From the NCBI RefSeq assembly GCF_001424345.1, contig NZ_LMPF01000001.1, positions 265,751 through 329,750 of the forward strand: a stretch of 64,000 nt of DNA. Direction: 5' to 3'. This DNA comes from Burkholderia sp. Leaf177 (GTDB taxonomy: Bacteria; Pseudomonadota; Gammaproteobacteria; Burkholderiales; Burkholderiaceae). Below the pieces are notes generated by a model, which worked only from the letters and a program-made list of their open reading frames with translations, searched no databases and was not told where the DNA came from. Numbering within the stretch: the stretch's first letter is position 1; every line of letters begins with the position of its first letter. Shown here piece by piece: positions 9,511 to 17,333 of the stretch. The position numbers were made by a program, and so were the translations under genes.

Positions 9511-9539
9511 AATAGAAAAGGGCGTCTCTCGACGCCCTT
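9511..9539 (-). terminator. Intrinsic terminator after the anti-sigma gene
   Basis: AAGGGCGTC (9518-9526) pairs with GACGCCCTT (9531-9539) around a TCTC loop. On the minus strand the stem is followed by TTTTCTATT. It lies 24 bases downstream of the anti-sigma stop and upstream of argH, so it separates the two transcripts. Confidence 0.85.
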
Positions 9540-9562
9540 GAAGATTCACCGCATGAAAACCA

Positions 9563-10348
9563 TCACGCTGCCGGAATGACCTTACCCGTATAAACCACCG
9601 GCCCGGTCGGTCCGTTTGGATTCGGCGAGCCGCCAACTGGTTCGACGGAAACCGCCAGCACCGGATACGCGTTCACAGAAGCCGCCTTGAACTTCGCGGT
9701 TCCGCCAACCGGCAGCACGCCGAGCGACACCGGATGTCCTTCCTTCGGCAGGCCCCAGAGCTGCATGGATTTATCGGAGGGATCGGACGAACCGCTCAGG
9801 CGGCGCACCGTAACTTCCGAAGTCCGGTCATCCCACGTCACGAGCATGCGAGCGTTGGACTTTTCGTCAGCCAGCGTTGCCACATAGCCGATACGCGGTT
9901 CTTGCGCCACTTGCGGCGCGGGCGCAGGCGCGGGCACGGGAGCAATGGTGGAAAGCTCGCGTATCGATACCACCAGCGCGATCGCAGCAATCGCGGTGGC
10001 CGCGATCGACCAGCCGCGCCAGAACGAGAGGTTCTCGAACCAGCCCGGCTTCGGTCGGACGCGCTCAGGCGCCGCCGGAACCGGGCGAGCCGCCGCTGCA
10101 TCGCGCCGGGCATTGACCAGATTCAGCCGCCGCTCGATGGCGGTCCAGATCTCGGGCGGCGGTGCGACAGCCGGTCCGAGTTCCGTCATGGCCGCGAGCC
10201 GCAAGCGCCAGGTTTCAACAGCAAGCCGTATGGCCGGATCGTGCTGGGAAATACTTTCGAAGCGTCTTCGTGAACCGCCTCGCAGCACGCCGAGCGTGTA
10301 TTCGGCTGCGAGCTGATCGACGAGGCCTGCGTATCGATGCAGATCCAT
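9563..10348 (-). CDS. RskA-family anti-sigma factor
   Basis: The product is a single-pass membrane anti-sigma factor that would hold its partner ECF sigma factor inactive. The cytoplasmic part (1-110) has the [10 protein letters not shown] start typical of the family. One membrane helix spans about 112-129, and a Pro/Ala linker leads to a periplasmic RskA C-terminal domain (about 145-261) with [18 protein letters not shown]. The ATG at 10348 shares one base with the sigma-gene stop (TGATG) and is preceded by GGGAGGG, so translation is coupled. A longer start at 10399 lies inside the sigma gene and is unlikely. Control probably involves regulated proteolysis, by family analogy. Confidence 0.88.
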   Translation of the reverse strand: MDLHRYAGLVDQLAAEYTLGVLRGGSRRRFESISQHDPAIRLAVETWRLRLAAMTELGPAVAPPPEIWTAIERRLNLVNARRDAAAARPVPAAPERVRPKPGWFENLSFWRGWSIAATAIAAIALVVSIRELSTIAPVPAPAPAPQVAQEPRIGYVATLADEKSNARMLVTWDDRTSEVTVRRLSGSSDPSDKSMQLWGLPKEGHPVSLGVLPVGGTAKFKAASVNAYPVLAVSVEPVGGSPNPNGPTGPVVYTGKVIPAA

Positions 10349-10932
10349 CACAACCCTCCCAGGCACGTCTTGAGTTTTTCCAGGCCGCGACGAATCCACG
10401 ACTTCACTGTGCCGAGCGGTACTTTGAGAACATCGGCCACTTCGCTGTGGCTCTGGTCACGCAGATAGGCAAGCGCCACGGCCTGGCGCTGATTGGCTTC
10501 GAGCCGGTCCATGCAGATGGCGAGTTGCCGTGCTTCCTGGCTCATCAGCATCTGGTCGGAGGGATCTGCCTCGTTCGCCGGCAGGGTATCGTCCAACGCA
10601 TCGCTCCATTCGGTTTCGGCGCTTGCCCCGTTGGCTTTCTGCCGCCGCAAATAATCGAGTGCCCGGTTGCGGACGATCGCCGCCATCCAGGTCATTGGCG
10701 CGGACAGGCCTGCTTTGTAGTCCCCCGCGTATCGCCAGATATTGACGAACGCGTCTTGCAAAACTTCTTCGGCCCACTCGCGCTTCACCAATATACGAAG
10801 CGCGAGGCCAAACAGTTTCGATGAAGTTAAATCGTAGAGCGCGCGCAACGCGGCGGCGTCTTCGCTGGCAACACGGTCGAGCAATTGCACGAGGGTGTCG
10901 GGAGTCGGGTCGTGAGAGAGGATTGTCGTCAT
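10348..10932 (-). CDS. ECF RNA polymerase sigma factor (SigK-like)
   Basis: This 194-residue ECF sigma factor directs RNA polymerase to a small regulon. Region 2 is seen at about 27-95 (LYDLTSSKLFGLALRIL, then DAFVNIWRYAGDY). Region 4 is at about 135-190, with the helix-turn-helix SEVADVLKVPLGTVKSWIRR. It is paired with the RskA-type anti-sigma gene directly downstream. Such pairs often autoregulate and respond to envelope or oxidative stress, but no regulon member is evident here. The GATTCATCCGGATGC stretch about 80 bases upstream is a candidate promoter element that I cannot confirm. Confidence 0.92.
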   Translation of the reverse strand: MTTILSHDPTPDTLVQLLDRVASEDAAALRALYDLTSSKLFGLALRILVKREWAEEVLQDAFVNIWRYAGDYKAGLSAPMTWMAAIVRNRALDYLRRQKANGASAETEWSDALDDTLPANEADPSDQMLMSQEARQLAICMDRLEANQRQAVALAYLRDQSHSEVADVLKVPLGTVKSWIRRGLEKLKTCLGGL

Positions 10933-11061
10933 GGGACCGGTCGGGTGGGCGGCGCGATCGATATTACCGAAATAATCGCTTTGAGCCGCATTGGTTTTTT
11001 TGCATCCGGATGAATCCGTTTCACTTTTTCAAACGTAATAACGGATACGAGCCTGCTTCTT

Positions 11062-11176
11062 GGTCACGCGAACGGTTCGCGTAACCGGCGCGGCTCACCA
11101 TGTGTCCCCGTTCTCCTCTGGCCTTGGCCGGGGAGAAGCGGCTTTGCCCGGTCCCAAATAGGCCGGGCATTTTTTT
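11062..11176 (+). ncRNA. Candidate structured small RNA with terminator
   Basis: Between two minus-strand genes the plus strand carries three successive hairpins. The first (11062-11086) pairs 10 of 11 bases around CGG. The second (11111-11137) has TTCTCC/GGAGAA outer and GGCC/GGCC inner stems. The third (11145-11151 with 11163-11169) is followed by seven T at 11170-11176. The T-run is on the plus strand only, where no protein gene needs a terminator, so an independent transcript is suggested. No convincing promoter was found, and the 5' end is arbitrary. Confidence 0.4.
11145..11176 (+). terminator. Plus-strand intrinsic terminator in the sigma/XRE gap
   Basis: TGCCCGG (11145-11151) pairs with CCGGGCA (11163-11169) across an 11-base loop and is followed by TTTTTTT. 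Read on the minus strand no T-run follows the stem. Confidence 0.65.
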
Positions 11177-11228
11177 GCGCTGCGTGCTCGTGATTCGGGT
11201 CGCAGTAATCGTCTGCATTTTTCCTGCG

Positions 11229-12056
11229 TCAAGCGCCGACGAGCATCACGAGCTTCAAATCCTCCCGATGCGCCGGCTTGAACGTGATCTGGTCATATAC
11301 AAGCCGGCCGCGCGTGGGATGGTTGAATTCCCGCGTGCCGCCTTCGCGCTCGCCTACATCTTGCGATGCCCAAAAGCGCCCAAAAGCGTCGCTTGCCGCG
11401 CTGAGTGAATCGATCAACGCGCGCGTCGGGGCATCGTTCAAATGGCGGATCGAATCCGCCCGAAACTCGGCCACGAGCCTGCGCGCCCGCGTTTCCCAAT
11501 CCACGATCAAACTCTGCGCTCCGGCCCCGGTAAACGTGAAGGAGAGCAGGTTCCGATCCTGATCCCGCGCGCCATCCAGCCAGCCTATGAACAATGCCGC
11601 CGCTTGCGCATTCCATCGAAGGGCGTTCCATTGGCGGTCGAGGACGTAGGCGGGGGCATCGATCAATTCCACCGATTTCAACAGCGACGCTGGTGCGTCC
11701 TGCGCCGCCGGATCAGGCTCGGCGGGGTCGCGCTGGGCGGCGAGTTCGAACAGATAGGCGCGCTCGGCACGCGAAAGCTGCAGCGCAACGGCGATGCGCG
11801 CGAGGGCATCGGCGGAAGCGGAAACCGGCCGTCCCTGCTCGATCCACGTGTACCAGGTCGGACTCACGCCGCACAATTGCGCGACTTCCTCACGACGCAA
11901 ACCCGGCGTACGGCGTCGCGGACCGGGCGGCAGGCCGACGGCCATAGGAGAAAGCCGCTCGCGATGCGCGCGAATGAATTCGCCGAGCGCGCGGGCCGGC
12001 GTTGCATCGAGTGGTGGCGCGGCAGTGGCTGCGGCGACAGGTGACGACAAGGTCAT
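11229..12056 (-). CDS. XRE-family regulator with MmyB-like ligand domain
   Basis: The N-terminal 90 residues hold an XRE helix-turn-helix (RREEVAQLCGVSPTWYTWIE) preceded by the GPRRRTPGLRREEV stretch typical of MmyB-type regulators. The remaining 180 residues match the MmyB-like PAS-type ligand-binding domain (YVLDRQWNALRWNAQAAALF). I place the start at the ATG at 12056 (MTLSSPVAAATAAPP); a start at 12176 would run through the divergent promoter region. The gene is divergent from a methyltransferase gene, with a perfect palindrome between them that is its most likely operator. The ligand is unknown. Confidence 0.85.
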   Translation of the reverse strand: MTLSSPVAAATAAPPLDATPARALGEFIRAHRERLSPMAVGLPPGPRRRTPGLRREEVAQLCGVSPTWYTWIEQGRPVSASADALARIAVALQLSRAERAYLFELAAQRDPAEPDPAAQDAPASLLKSVELIDAPAYVLDRQWNALRWNAQAAALFIGWLDGARDQDRNLLSFTFTGAGAQSLIVDWETRARRLVAEFRADSIRHLNDAPTRALIDSLSAASDAFGRFWASQDVGEREGGTREFNHPTRGRLVYDQITFKPAHREDLKLVMLVGA

Positions 12057-12121
12057 GAGTACGTGCTGAAAAGAGGTTCGACGCGCGTTCGGGTAGTTTA
12101 GATACCAGAATAACCGCACAA

Positions 12122-12137
12122 CTTGTACCGGTACAAG
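12122..12137. promoter_or_regulatory. Perfect 16-bp palindrome, operator candidate
   Basis: CTTGTACCGGTACAAG is a perfect palindrome in the 143-base divergent gap. It overlaps TTGTAC (12123-12128), which with TATTGT (12146-12151) at 17-bp spacing could be the methyltransferase promoter. A bound dimeric regulator would block it. The adjacent XRE regulator is the obvious candidate ligand-responsive repressor. Confidence 0.6.
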
Positions 12138-12199
12138 GCGGCGCTTATTGTAGCGTTGCCGTGCCCGAGAAAACACTGACAGAAACCTGGAGTTGCCCC

Positions 12200-12952
12200 A
12201 TGAAACATCACGATCAGGTCGCCGATGCCTTCGGTTCGACCGCCGCCGCTTATCTCACCAGCGCCGTCCACGCGACGGGCGCGGATCTGCAGGAACTCGC
12301 GCACGAGGTCGCGGCGGTCCCGGACGCAGTCGTGCTCGACCTGGGTTGCGGGGCCGGCCACGTGAGTTTTTCGGTGGCGCCGCACGCTAAAAGCGTGGTG
12401 GCGTATGACATCGCGGAACAGATGCTGACGACGGTTGCCGCCGCGGCGAAGGATCGCGGGCTCGAAAACATCACGACGCAGCAAGGTCCCGCCGAGCGTT
12501 TGCCTTTTGCCGATGCCACGTTCGACCGTGTGTTGAGCCGCATGAGCGCGCACCATTGGCACGATGTCCCGGCGGCGCTCAGGGAAGTCCGGCGCGTCTT
12601 GAAGCCGGGCGGGCGCGTGGTGTTCGTTGATATCGCGGGCGCGGATCATCCATTACTCGATACCCATATCCAGGCCGTGGAAGTGCTGCGCGATGGCTCG
12701 CATATCCGGGATTATCGTGGGGACGAGTGGCTGGCTTTATTCGGGCAAGCGGGATTCAGGGCGGAGATTCGCAGCCGATGGCGCCTGCCGCTTCAATTCG
12801 ATACGTGGGTTGAGAGAATGCGCACGCCGCCGGAAAGGGTGGCGGCGATTCGCTCGATCTGGAAGAACGCGCCCGATGAAGTGCGCCAGTATTTCGCGGT
12901 TCAGGACGATGGATCGTTTGAACTGGATGCGTTGATGATTGGGGCGGAATGA
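12200..12952 (+). CDS. Class I SAM-dependent methyltransferase
   Basis: The 250-residue product has the SAM motif I VLDLGCGAGHVSF at about residue 51, AYDIAEQML as motif II, and LREVRRVLKPGGRVVFVD as the post-motif segment. It resembles the UbiE/methyltransf_11 group. The substrate is unknown. The ATG at 12200 has GGAG seven bases upstream; an upstream in-frame GTG at 12161 lacks one. It is divergent from the MmyB-like regulator, which suggests an inducible, perhaps detoxifying or secondary-metabolite role; that is inference. Confidence 0.88.
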   Translation: MKHHDQVADAFGSTAAAYLTSAVHATGADLQELAHEVAAVPDAVVLDLGCGAGHVSFSVAPHAKSVVAYDIAEQMLTTVAAAAKDRGLENITTQQGPAERLPFADATFDRVLSRMSAHHWHDVPAALREVRRVLKPGGRVVFVDIAGADHPLLDTHIQAVEVLRDGSHIRDYRGDEWLALFGQAGFRAEIRSRWRLPLQFDTWVERMRTPPERVAAIRSIWKNAPDEVRQYFAVQDDGSFELDALMIGAE

Positions 12953-12957
12953 TGGGA

Positions 12958-12988
12958 AAGCCGGGTGGGATTCGAACCCGCCCGGCTT
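12958..12988 (-). terminator. Hairpin after ppc, resembling a tRNA T-arm
   Basis: A 12-bp stem (12958-12969 with 12977-12988, one G-T pair) with loop ATTCGAA lies ten bases beyond the ppc stop. Only CTTTCCC follows on the minus strand, so termination strength is doubtful. The loop and flanks read like the TTCGAATCCCA T-arm of a tRNA, but no other tRNA part is present. Confidence 0.4.
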
Positions 12989-12997
12989 AAAACGAAA

Positions 12998-15982
12998 TCA
13001 CCCCGTATTTCGCAACCCCGCGGCAATCCCATTAATCGTCAAATGAATCCCGCGCCCGAGCCGCACGTTGTCATCGCCCGCGCGGTGCCGCTTCAGCAAC
13101 TCAACCTGCAAGTGATTCAGCGGATCCAGATACGGGAACCGGTTTTTTATCGATCGCGCGAGCAGCGGATTATTCGCAAGCCGTTCGCTGTGGCCCGTAA
13201 TCTCCGACAACACGTTCGACGTCCGTTCCCATTCCGCCACGATCCGGCTGAACACATGCTTGCGCAGTTTTTTATCGGTGACGAGCTGCGCGTAACGCGA
13301 TGCCACCGCAATGTCCGTCTTCGCCAGAACCATGTCCATGTTCGAGAGCAAATTCGCAAAGAACGGCCAGGTCTTGTGCATCTTCTTGAGCGTACCAAGC
13401 CGTTTGGCGCGCTCGGCGGCGTCCGGTGCGGTATCGAGAAAATCGGTCACCGCGCTGCCGAAGCCATACCAGCCGGTCAGCAATAAACGGCATTGCCCCC
13501 ACGAAAAACCCCACGGAATCGCCCGCAAATCCTCGATCTTGCGCTGCTTCGGATCCTGCAATTTCCGTGATGCCGGCCGGCTGCCGATATTCAACTCGGC
13601 AATCTCGGAGATGGGCGTCGATTCGAAGAAATACTCCTTGAATCCCGGCGTCTCATAAACCAGCGCGCGATACGCGGCCATCGCGGAATCCGACAGCGTC
13701 TGCATGGTCGCTTCGAAAGCGGGCAAATGCGCGGGCGTGCTTTCGTGCGGCAAAAGCGATGCTTCCAGCGTCGCCGCCACCACGAGCTCGAGATTGCGCC
13801 GGCCGATTTCCGGATTGCCGAACTTGCTCGCAATCACTTCGCCTTGCTCGGTGGTGCGGATCTGGCCATCGACGGTACCCGGCGGCTGCGAGAGGATTGC
13901 CTGATACGTCGGACCACCGCCGCGCCCGACCGTACCTCCGCGACCATGAAAGAGCCGCAGCGTGGTTTTATGCTGCTTGAACAAGGCAACGAGCGCCAGT
14001 TCGGCCCGATACAATTCCCAGTTCGATGTAAGGAAACCGCCGTCCTTGTTGCTATCGGAGTAACCGAGCATGACTTCCTGCTCGCCGCCTTGCAGCTCGA
14101 CCAGTTTTTTCACGCCGGGCAGCGCAAAGAAATCGCCCATGATGAGCGGCGCGTTGCGCAAGTCCGCGATGGTTTCGAACAGCGGAATCACCATCAAGCC
14201 GTTCTGCGCGGGATTTTTCTCGTGACCCAGACGCCCCTGCAGCAACCCGGTTTCCTTTTGCAGCAACATGACTTCGAGCAAATCGCTGACCGTTTCCGTA
14301 TGCGAAATGATGTAGTTGCGCACGGCGCGCGTACCGAACTTCTCACGCGTCACGCGCGCCGCTTCGAGCACGCCGAGTTCGCTCCTGGCAAGATCCGAAT
14401 AGTCGAAATAGGGCAGGCGCAGCGGGCGCGGCTGGGCCAGTTCGTTGAGCAGCAACGTGATCTTGTCGGCTTCGGGCAGCGCGGCATAGTCGTCCTGAAC
14501 GCCCGCGCGCGCCAGCAATTCGGCGATCACGGCTTCATGTATGTCGGAACTCTGACGCAAGTCGATACTCGCCAGATGGAAGCCGAACACTTCCGCCGCG
14601 CGCGCCAGAGGCGACAAACGCGGCGCCGACAAATATTCGCCATGATGCGCGGCCAGCGATTCGATCAACACATTGAGATCAGCGCCAAATTCCGTCGCCG
14701 ATGCATACGGTTTCGCCGGATGACGGCTGCGCGCCGCGACCACGCCGACGCCGAGACGTTCGTCGGCGGAAGCTACAAGCCTTGCATACACGCCGATCAG
14801 CGCTCGCCGATACGGCTCATCGGTCCGATGCGGCGACGAATCCGGAGAGTTATCGGCGAGCTTCTTGAGCGCATCGCTCGCGCCGGCCAGCAAGTTCGAC
14901 ACCGATAATTCCGCGCCGAGCCTATGCACCTGCTCCAGATAATGTTCGAAAATCACCGTGGCCTGCCGCGTGATGGCGTGAACCAGCGTGGGTGCGGTGA
15001 CGTTCGGATTGCCGTCGCGATCGCCGCCAATCCAGCTTCCCATTTGCAGGAACGCCGGCAGACGCGCGGGCAGGCCGTGCTCGGCGAGCGCGGCTTCAAT
15101 ATCGGCGTAAAGCGCGGGGATTTCTTCCAGGAACGTCGCGCGGTAATACGACAGCGCGTTTTCGATTTCATCGGCGACGGTCAGGCGTGCATCGCGCAAC
15201 ATCCGCGTTTGCCACAGCGATGTGACGCGGGCGCGCAGCATCGATTCATTGTGCGCACGCTCGCGCACGGTCAGTTCCTGGTCGCGTTCGGCGAGCAACC
15301 GCGCGACTTCGTGCTGCGCATCCAGAATGCTCTTGCGCGAAACTTCGGTCGGGTGAGCGGTCAGGACGGGCACGATCAGCGCGTCATCGAAGAACTTTTG
15401 CAGCGTGACTTTCGCCGACGAAGCATTCGGGCTCGCCTTCAATCGTTCGATGGCATAAGCCATCGTCCCGGCTTGCGGCGTGGAACCGGCAAGCGCATGA
15501 ATCCGCCGACGCCGGTTGTGATGCCGGTCCTCGGCGATATTCGCCAGATGTGAAAAATAGCTGAACGCGCGCACGACGCTCACCGTTTGCTCGGGCGAAA
15601 GCGATTTCAGGCGCTTGTCCAGCGCTTGCGACGCCTCGCTGTCTTCCTCGCGACGAAATTTGACTGCGGTCTGACGAATCGTTTCGACGACATCGAACAC
15701 TTTGTCGCCTTCCTGCTCGCGCACGACGTCGCCGAGAAGGCGCCCGAGATAACGGATGTCCTCGAAGAGCGGCAGGTCTTTGTCATCGCGCGTTCGCGAA
15801 GTATGTTTGGACGGCTTGTCGGCCACTTTCACAGCGGGTTTCTTGACGACGGGGGCACGCGCTTTGGAAGCTTTGGCCGGGGACGACACATCGGCCGCGA
15901 TGGCCTTGACGGACGAACCTTCATCCTTCGATACCGCATTGCGGCGGGGGCGGGCATTGCGCGCCGATCCGGGAGAGCTCAC
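12998..15982 (-). CDS. ppc: Phosphoenolpyruvate carboxylase
   Basis: PEP carboxylase makes oxaloacetate from PEP and bicarbonate, refilling the TCA cycle. Catalytic landmarks are present: [12 protein letters not shown] with the first active-site His, [14 protein letters not shown] with the second, and [16 protein letters not shown]. The C-terminus ends RNTG as in other PEPCs. At 994 residues it exceeds the roughly 880 of the E. coli enzyme, largely through a basic, Ala/Lys/Ser/Pro-rich N-terminal tail of about 65 residues. The GTG at 15982 has AGAGGA seven bases upstream, which supports the long form. It is divergent from hemC. Confidence 0.97.
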   Translation of the reverse strand: MSSPGSARNARPRRNAVSKDEGSSVKAIAADVSSPAKASKARAPVVKKPAVKVADKPSKHTSRTRDDKDLPLFEDIRYLGRLLGDVVREQEGDKVFDVVETIRQTAVKFRREEDSEASQALDKRLKSLSPEQTVSVVRAFSYFSHLANIAEDRHHNRRRRIHALAGSTPQAGTMAYAIERLKASPNASSAKVTLQKFFDDALIVPVLTAHPTEVSRKSILDAQHEVARLLAERDQELTVRERAHNESMLRARVTSLWQTRMLRDARLTVADEIENALSYYRATFLEEIPALYADIEAALAEHGLPARLPAFLQMGSWIGGDRDGNPNVTAPTLVHAITRQATVIFEHYLEQVHRLGAELSVSNLLAGASDALKKLADNSPDSSPHRTDEPYRRALIGVYARLVASADERLGVGVVAARSRHPAKPYASATEFGADLNVLIESLAAHHGEYLSAPRLSPLARAAEVFGFHLASIDLRQSSDIHEAVIAELLARAGVQDDYAALPEADKITLLLNELAQPRPLRLPYFDYSDLARSELGVLEAARVTREKFGTRAVRNYIISHTETVSDLLEVMLLQKETGLLQGRLGHEKNPAQNGLMVIPLFETIADLRNAPLIMGDFFALPGVKKLVELQGGEQEVMLGYSDSNKDGGFLTSNWELYRAELALVALFKQHKTTLRLFHGRGGTVGRGGGPTYQAILSQPPGTVDGQIRTTEQGEVIASKFGNPEIGRRNLELVVAATLEASLLPHESTPAHLPAFEATMQTLSDSAMAAYRALVYETPGFKEYFFESTPISEIAELNIGSRPASRKLQDPKQRKIEDLRAIPWGFSWGQCRLLLTGWYGFGSAVTDFLDTAPDAAERAKRLGTLKKMHKTWPFFANLLSNMDMVLAKTDIAVASRYAQLVTDKKLRKHVFSRIVAEWERTSNVLSEITGHSERLANNPLLARSIKNRFPYLDPLNHLQVELLKRHRAGDDNVRLGRGIHLTINGIAAGLRNTG

Positions 15983-16331
15983 GTTGAATTCCTCTTGTTA
16001 GCCAACTTTAAAGCCACAGACTAAATAAGGAAGCGTGCGGGGCGCCGTGCATGAAACGACGTCCGCCTGCTCCGCCAAGCTGCTTACAGTGTTACTGGCG
16101 TTGCGGCTGAAACTCGAGAAATCAAAGGCGATCGGGCGCGGCCGCGCTAACGAATGCATGCCCCATCCACTACGCGCGCCGCATGTTGCGGCTTTGTGCC
16201 CTGCTGTCTCCGTCCTGCCGCATCGCGCCCGGCCCGTTGCGCGGCGCTTCGGCGCGGCTCGGACTGTAATTGGGCTTTGGCGTGCGTGCTACCATTGTTT
16301 GTTATCCATCCCGTCATTCGATTGACCCGCA
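15983..16331. other. Divergent ppc/hemC intergenic region
   Basis: These 349 bases contain no supportable gene. They must hold the promoters of ppc and of the hemC operon, but I could not pick convincing -35/-10 pairs. GC-rich stretches at about 16185-16260 carry repeated short CGCGC-type words of no clear meaning. Confidence 0.5.
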
Positions 16332-17333
16332 ATGAACTCCGAGACGCCTTTCACGCCACCGCCCCGTACTTTAGTCATTGCCTCGCGGGAGAGCCGTCTT
16401 GCCATGTGGCAGGCTGAGCACGTGCAGTTTGCGCTGCACAAATTATATCCATCTTGCGACGTCAAAATCCTCGGAATGACGACTCGCGGCGATCAGATTC
16501 TCGACCGGACCTTATCGAAGGTTGGCGGCAAGGGGCTCTTCGTCAAGGAACTCGAAGCAGCACTCGCTGACGGTCGCGCCGACCTCGCCGTGCATTCGCT
16601 GAAAGACGTGCCCATGGAACTGCCCGATGGTTTCACGCTGAGCACGATCCTCGAGCGCGAGGATCCCCGCGATGCCTTCGTTTCGCCGCATTTTGCATCG
16701 CTCGCGGAATTGCCTCACGGCAGCATCGTGGGGACGTCGAGCTTGCGTCGCGAAGCCATGCTGCGCATGCATTTCCCTCATCTCGACGTGCGCCCGTTGC
16801 GCGGCAATCTCGATACGCGTCTCGGCAAGCTCGATCGCGGCGATTACGCGGCGATCATTCTGGCCGCGGCCGGGCTGATCCGGCTCGGGCTGGAATCGCG
16901 GATTCGCGCGCATCTGTCGCCGGAAGAAAGTCTGCCGGCGGCGGGGCAAGGCGCGCTTGGCATCGAAATCCGTGCCGGCCGCGACGATCTCGCCGCGTGG
17001 CTCGCGCCGCTGCATCACGAGGCCACGGCCGCGGCGGTCGAAGCGGAACGCATGGTGTCGCGCTCGCTCGGCGGCAGTTGCGAAGTGCCGCTCGCGGCGT
17101 ATGCCGAATGGCGCGAAGGCGCGCTGCATTTGCGCGGATGTGTATCGACAGTCGATGGCACGCGTGTGCTGCGAGCCGAAGGATCTTCGAACGCGGCTGA
17201 TGTCGAGTCCGCGCTCGATCTCGGCGCTCGTGTCTCCGCTGAACTCGAAGCGCAGGGCGCAATGGACATCGTCCGCGAATTGAGCACAGCGAGCGGCGCA
17301 CGTATTCCTCCTGCTGCAACGCCTGCCGACTGA
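16332..17333 (+). CDS. hemC: Porphobilinogen deaminase (hydroxymethylbilane synthase)
   Basis: HemC polymerises four porphobilinogens to hydroxymethylbilane. The cofactor-binding cysteine is Cys250 in [36 protein letters not shown] and [10 protein letters not shown] are the substrate and cofactor contact motifs. The 333-residue length is normal with a short Pro-rich N-terminal tail. The stop TGA overlaps the ATG of hemDX by one base, so translation is coupled. It opens a haem operon with hemDX and hemY. Confidence 0.97.
   Translation: MNSETPFTPPPRTLVIASRESRLAMWQAEHVQFALHKLYPSCDVKILGMTTRGDQILDRTLSKVGGKGLFVKELEAALADGRADLAVHSLKDVPMELPDGFTLSTILEREDPRDAFVSPHFASLAELPHGSIVGTSSLRREAMLRMHFPHLDVRPLRGNLDTRLGKLDRGDYAAIILAAAGLIRLGLESRIRAHLSPEESLPAAGQGALGIEIRAGRDDLAAWLAPLHHEATAAAVEAERMVSRSLGGSCEVPLAAYAEWREGALHLRGCVSTVDGTRVLRAEGSSNAADVESALDLGARVSAELEAQGAMDIVRELSTASGARIPPAATPAD

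Noticed and set aside
12958-12988. A tRNA gene fragment
   Set aside because: Only a T-arm-like hairpin is present; no acceptor, D- or anticodon arms can be folded nearby. It is kept as a weak terminator.
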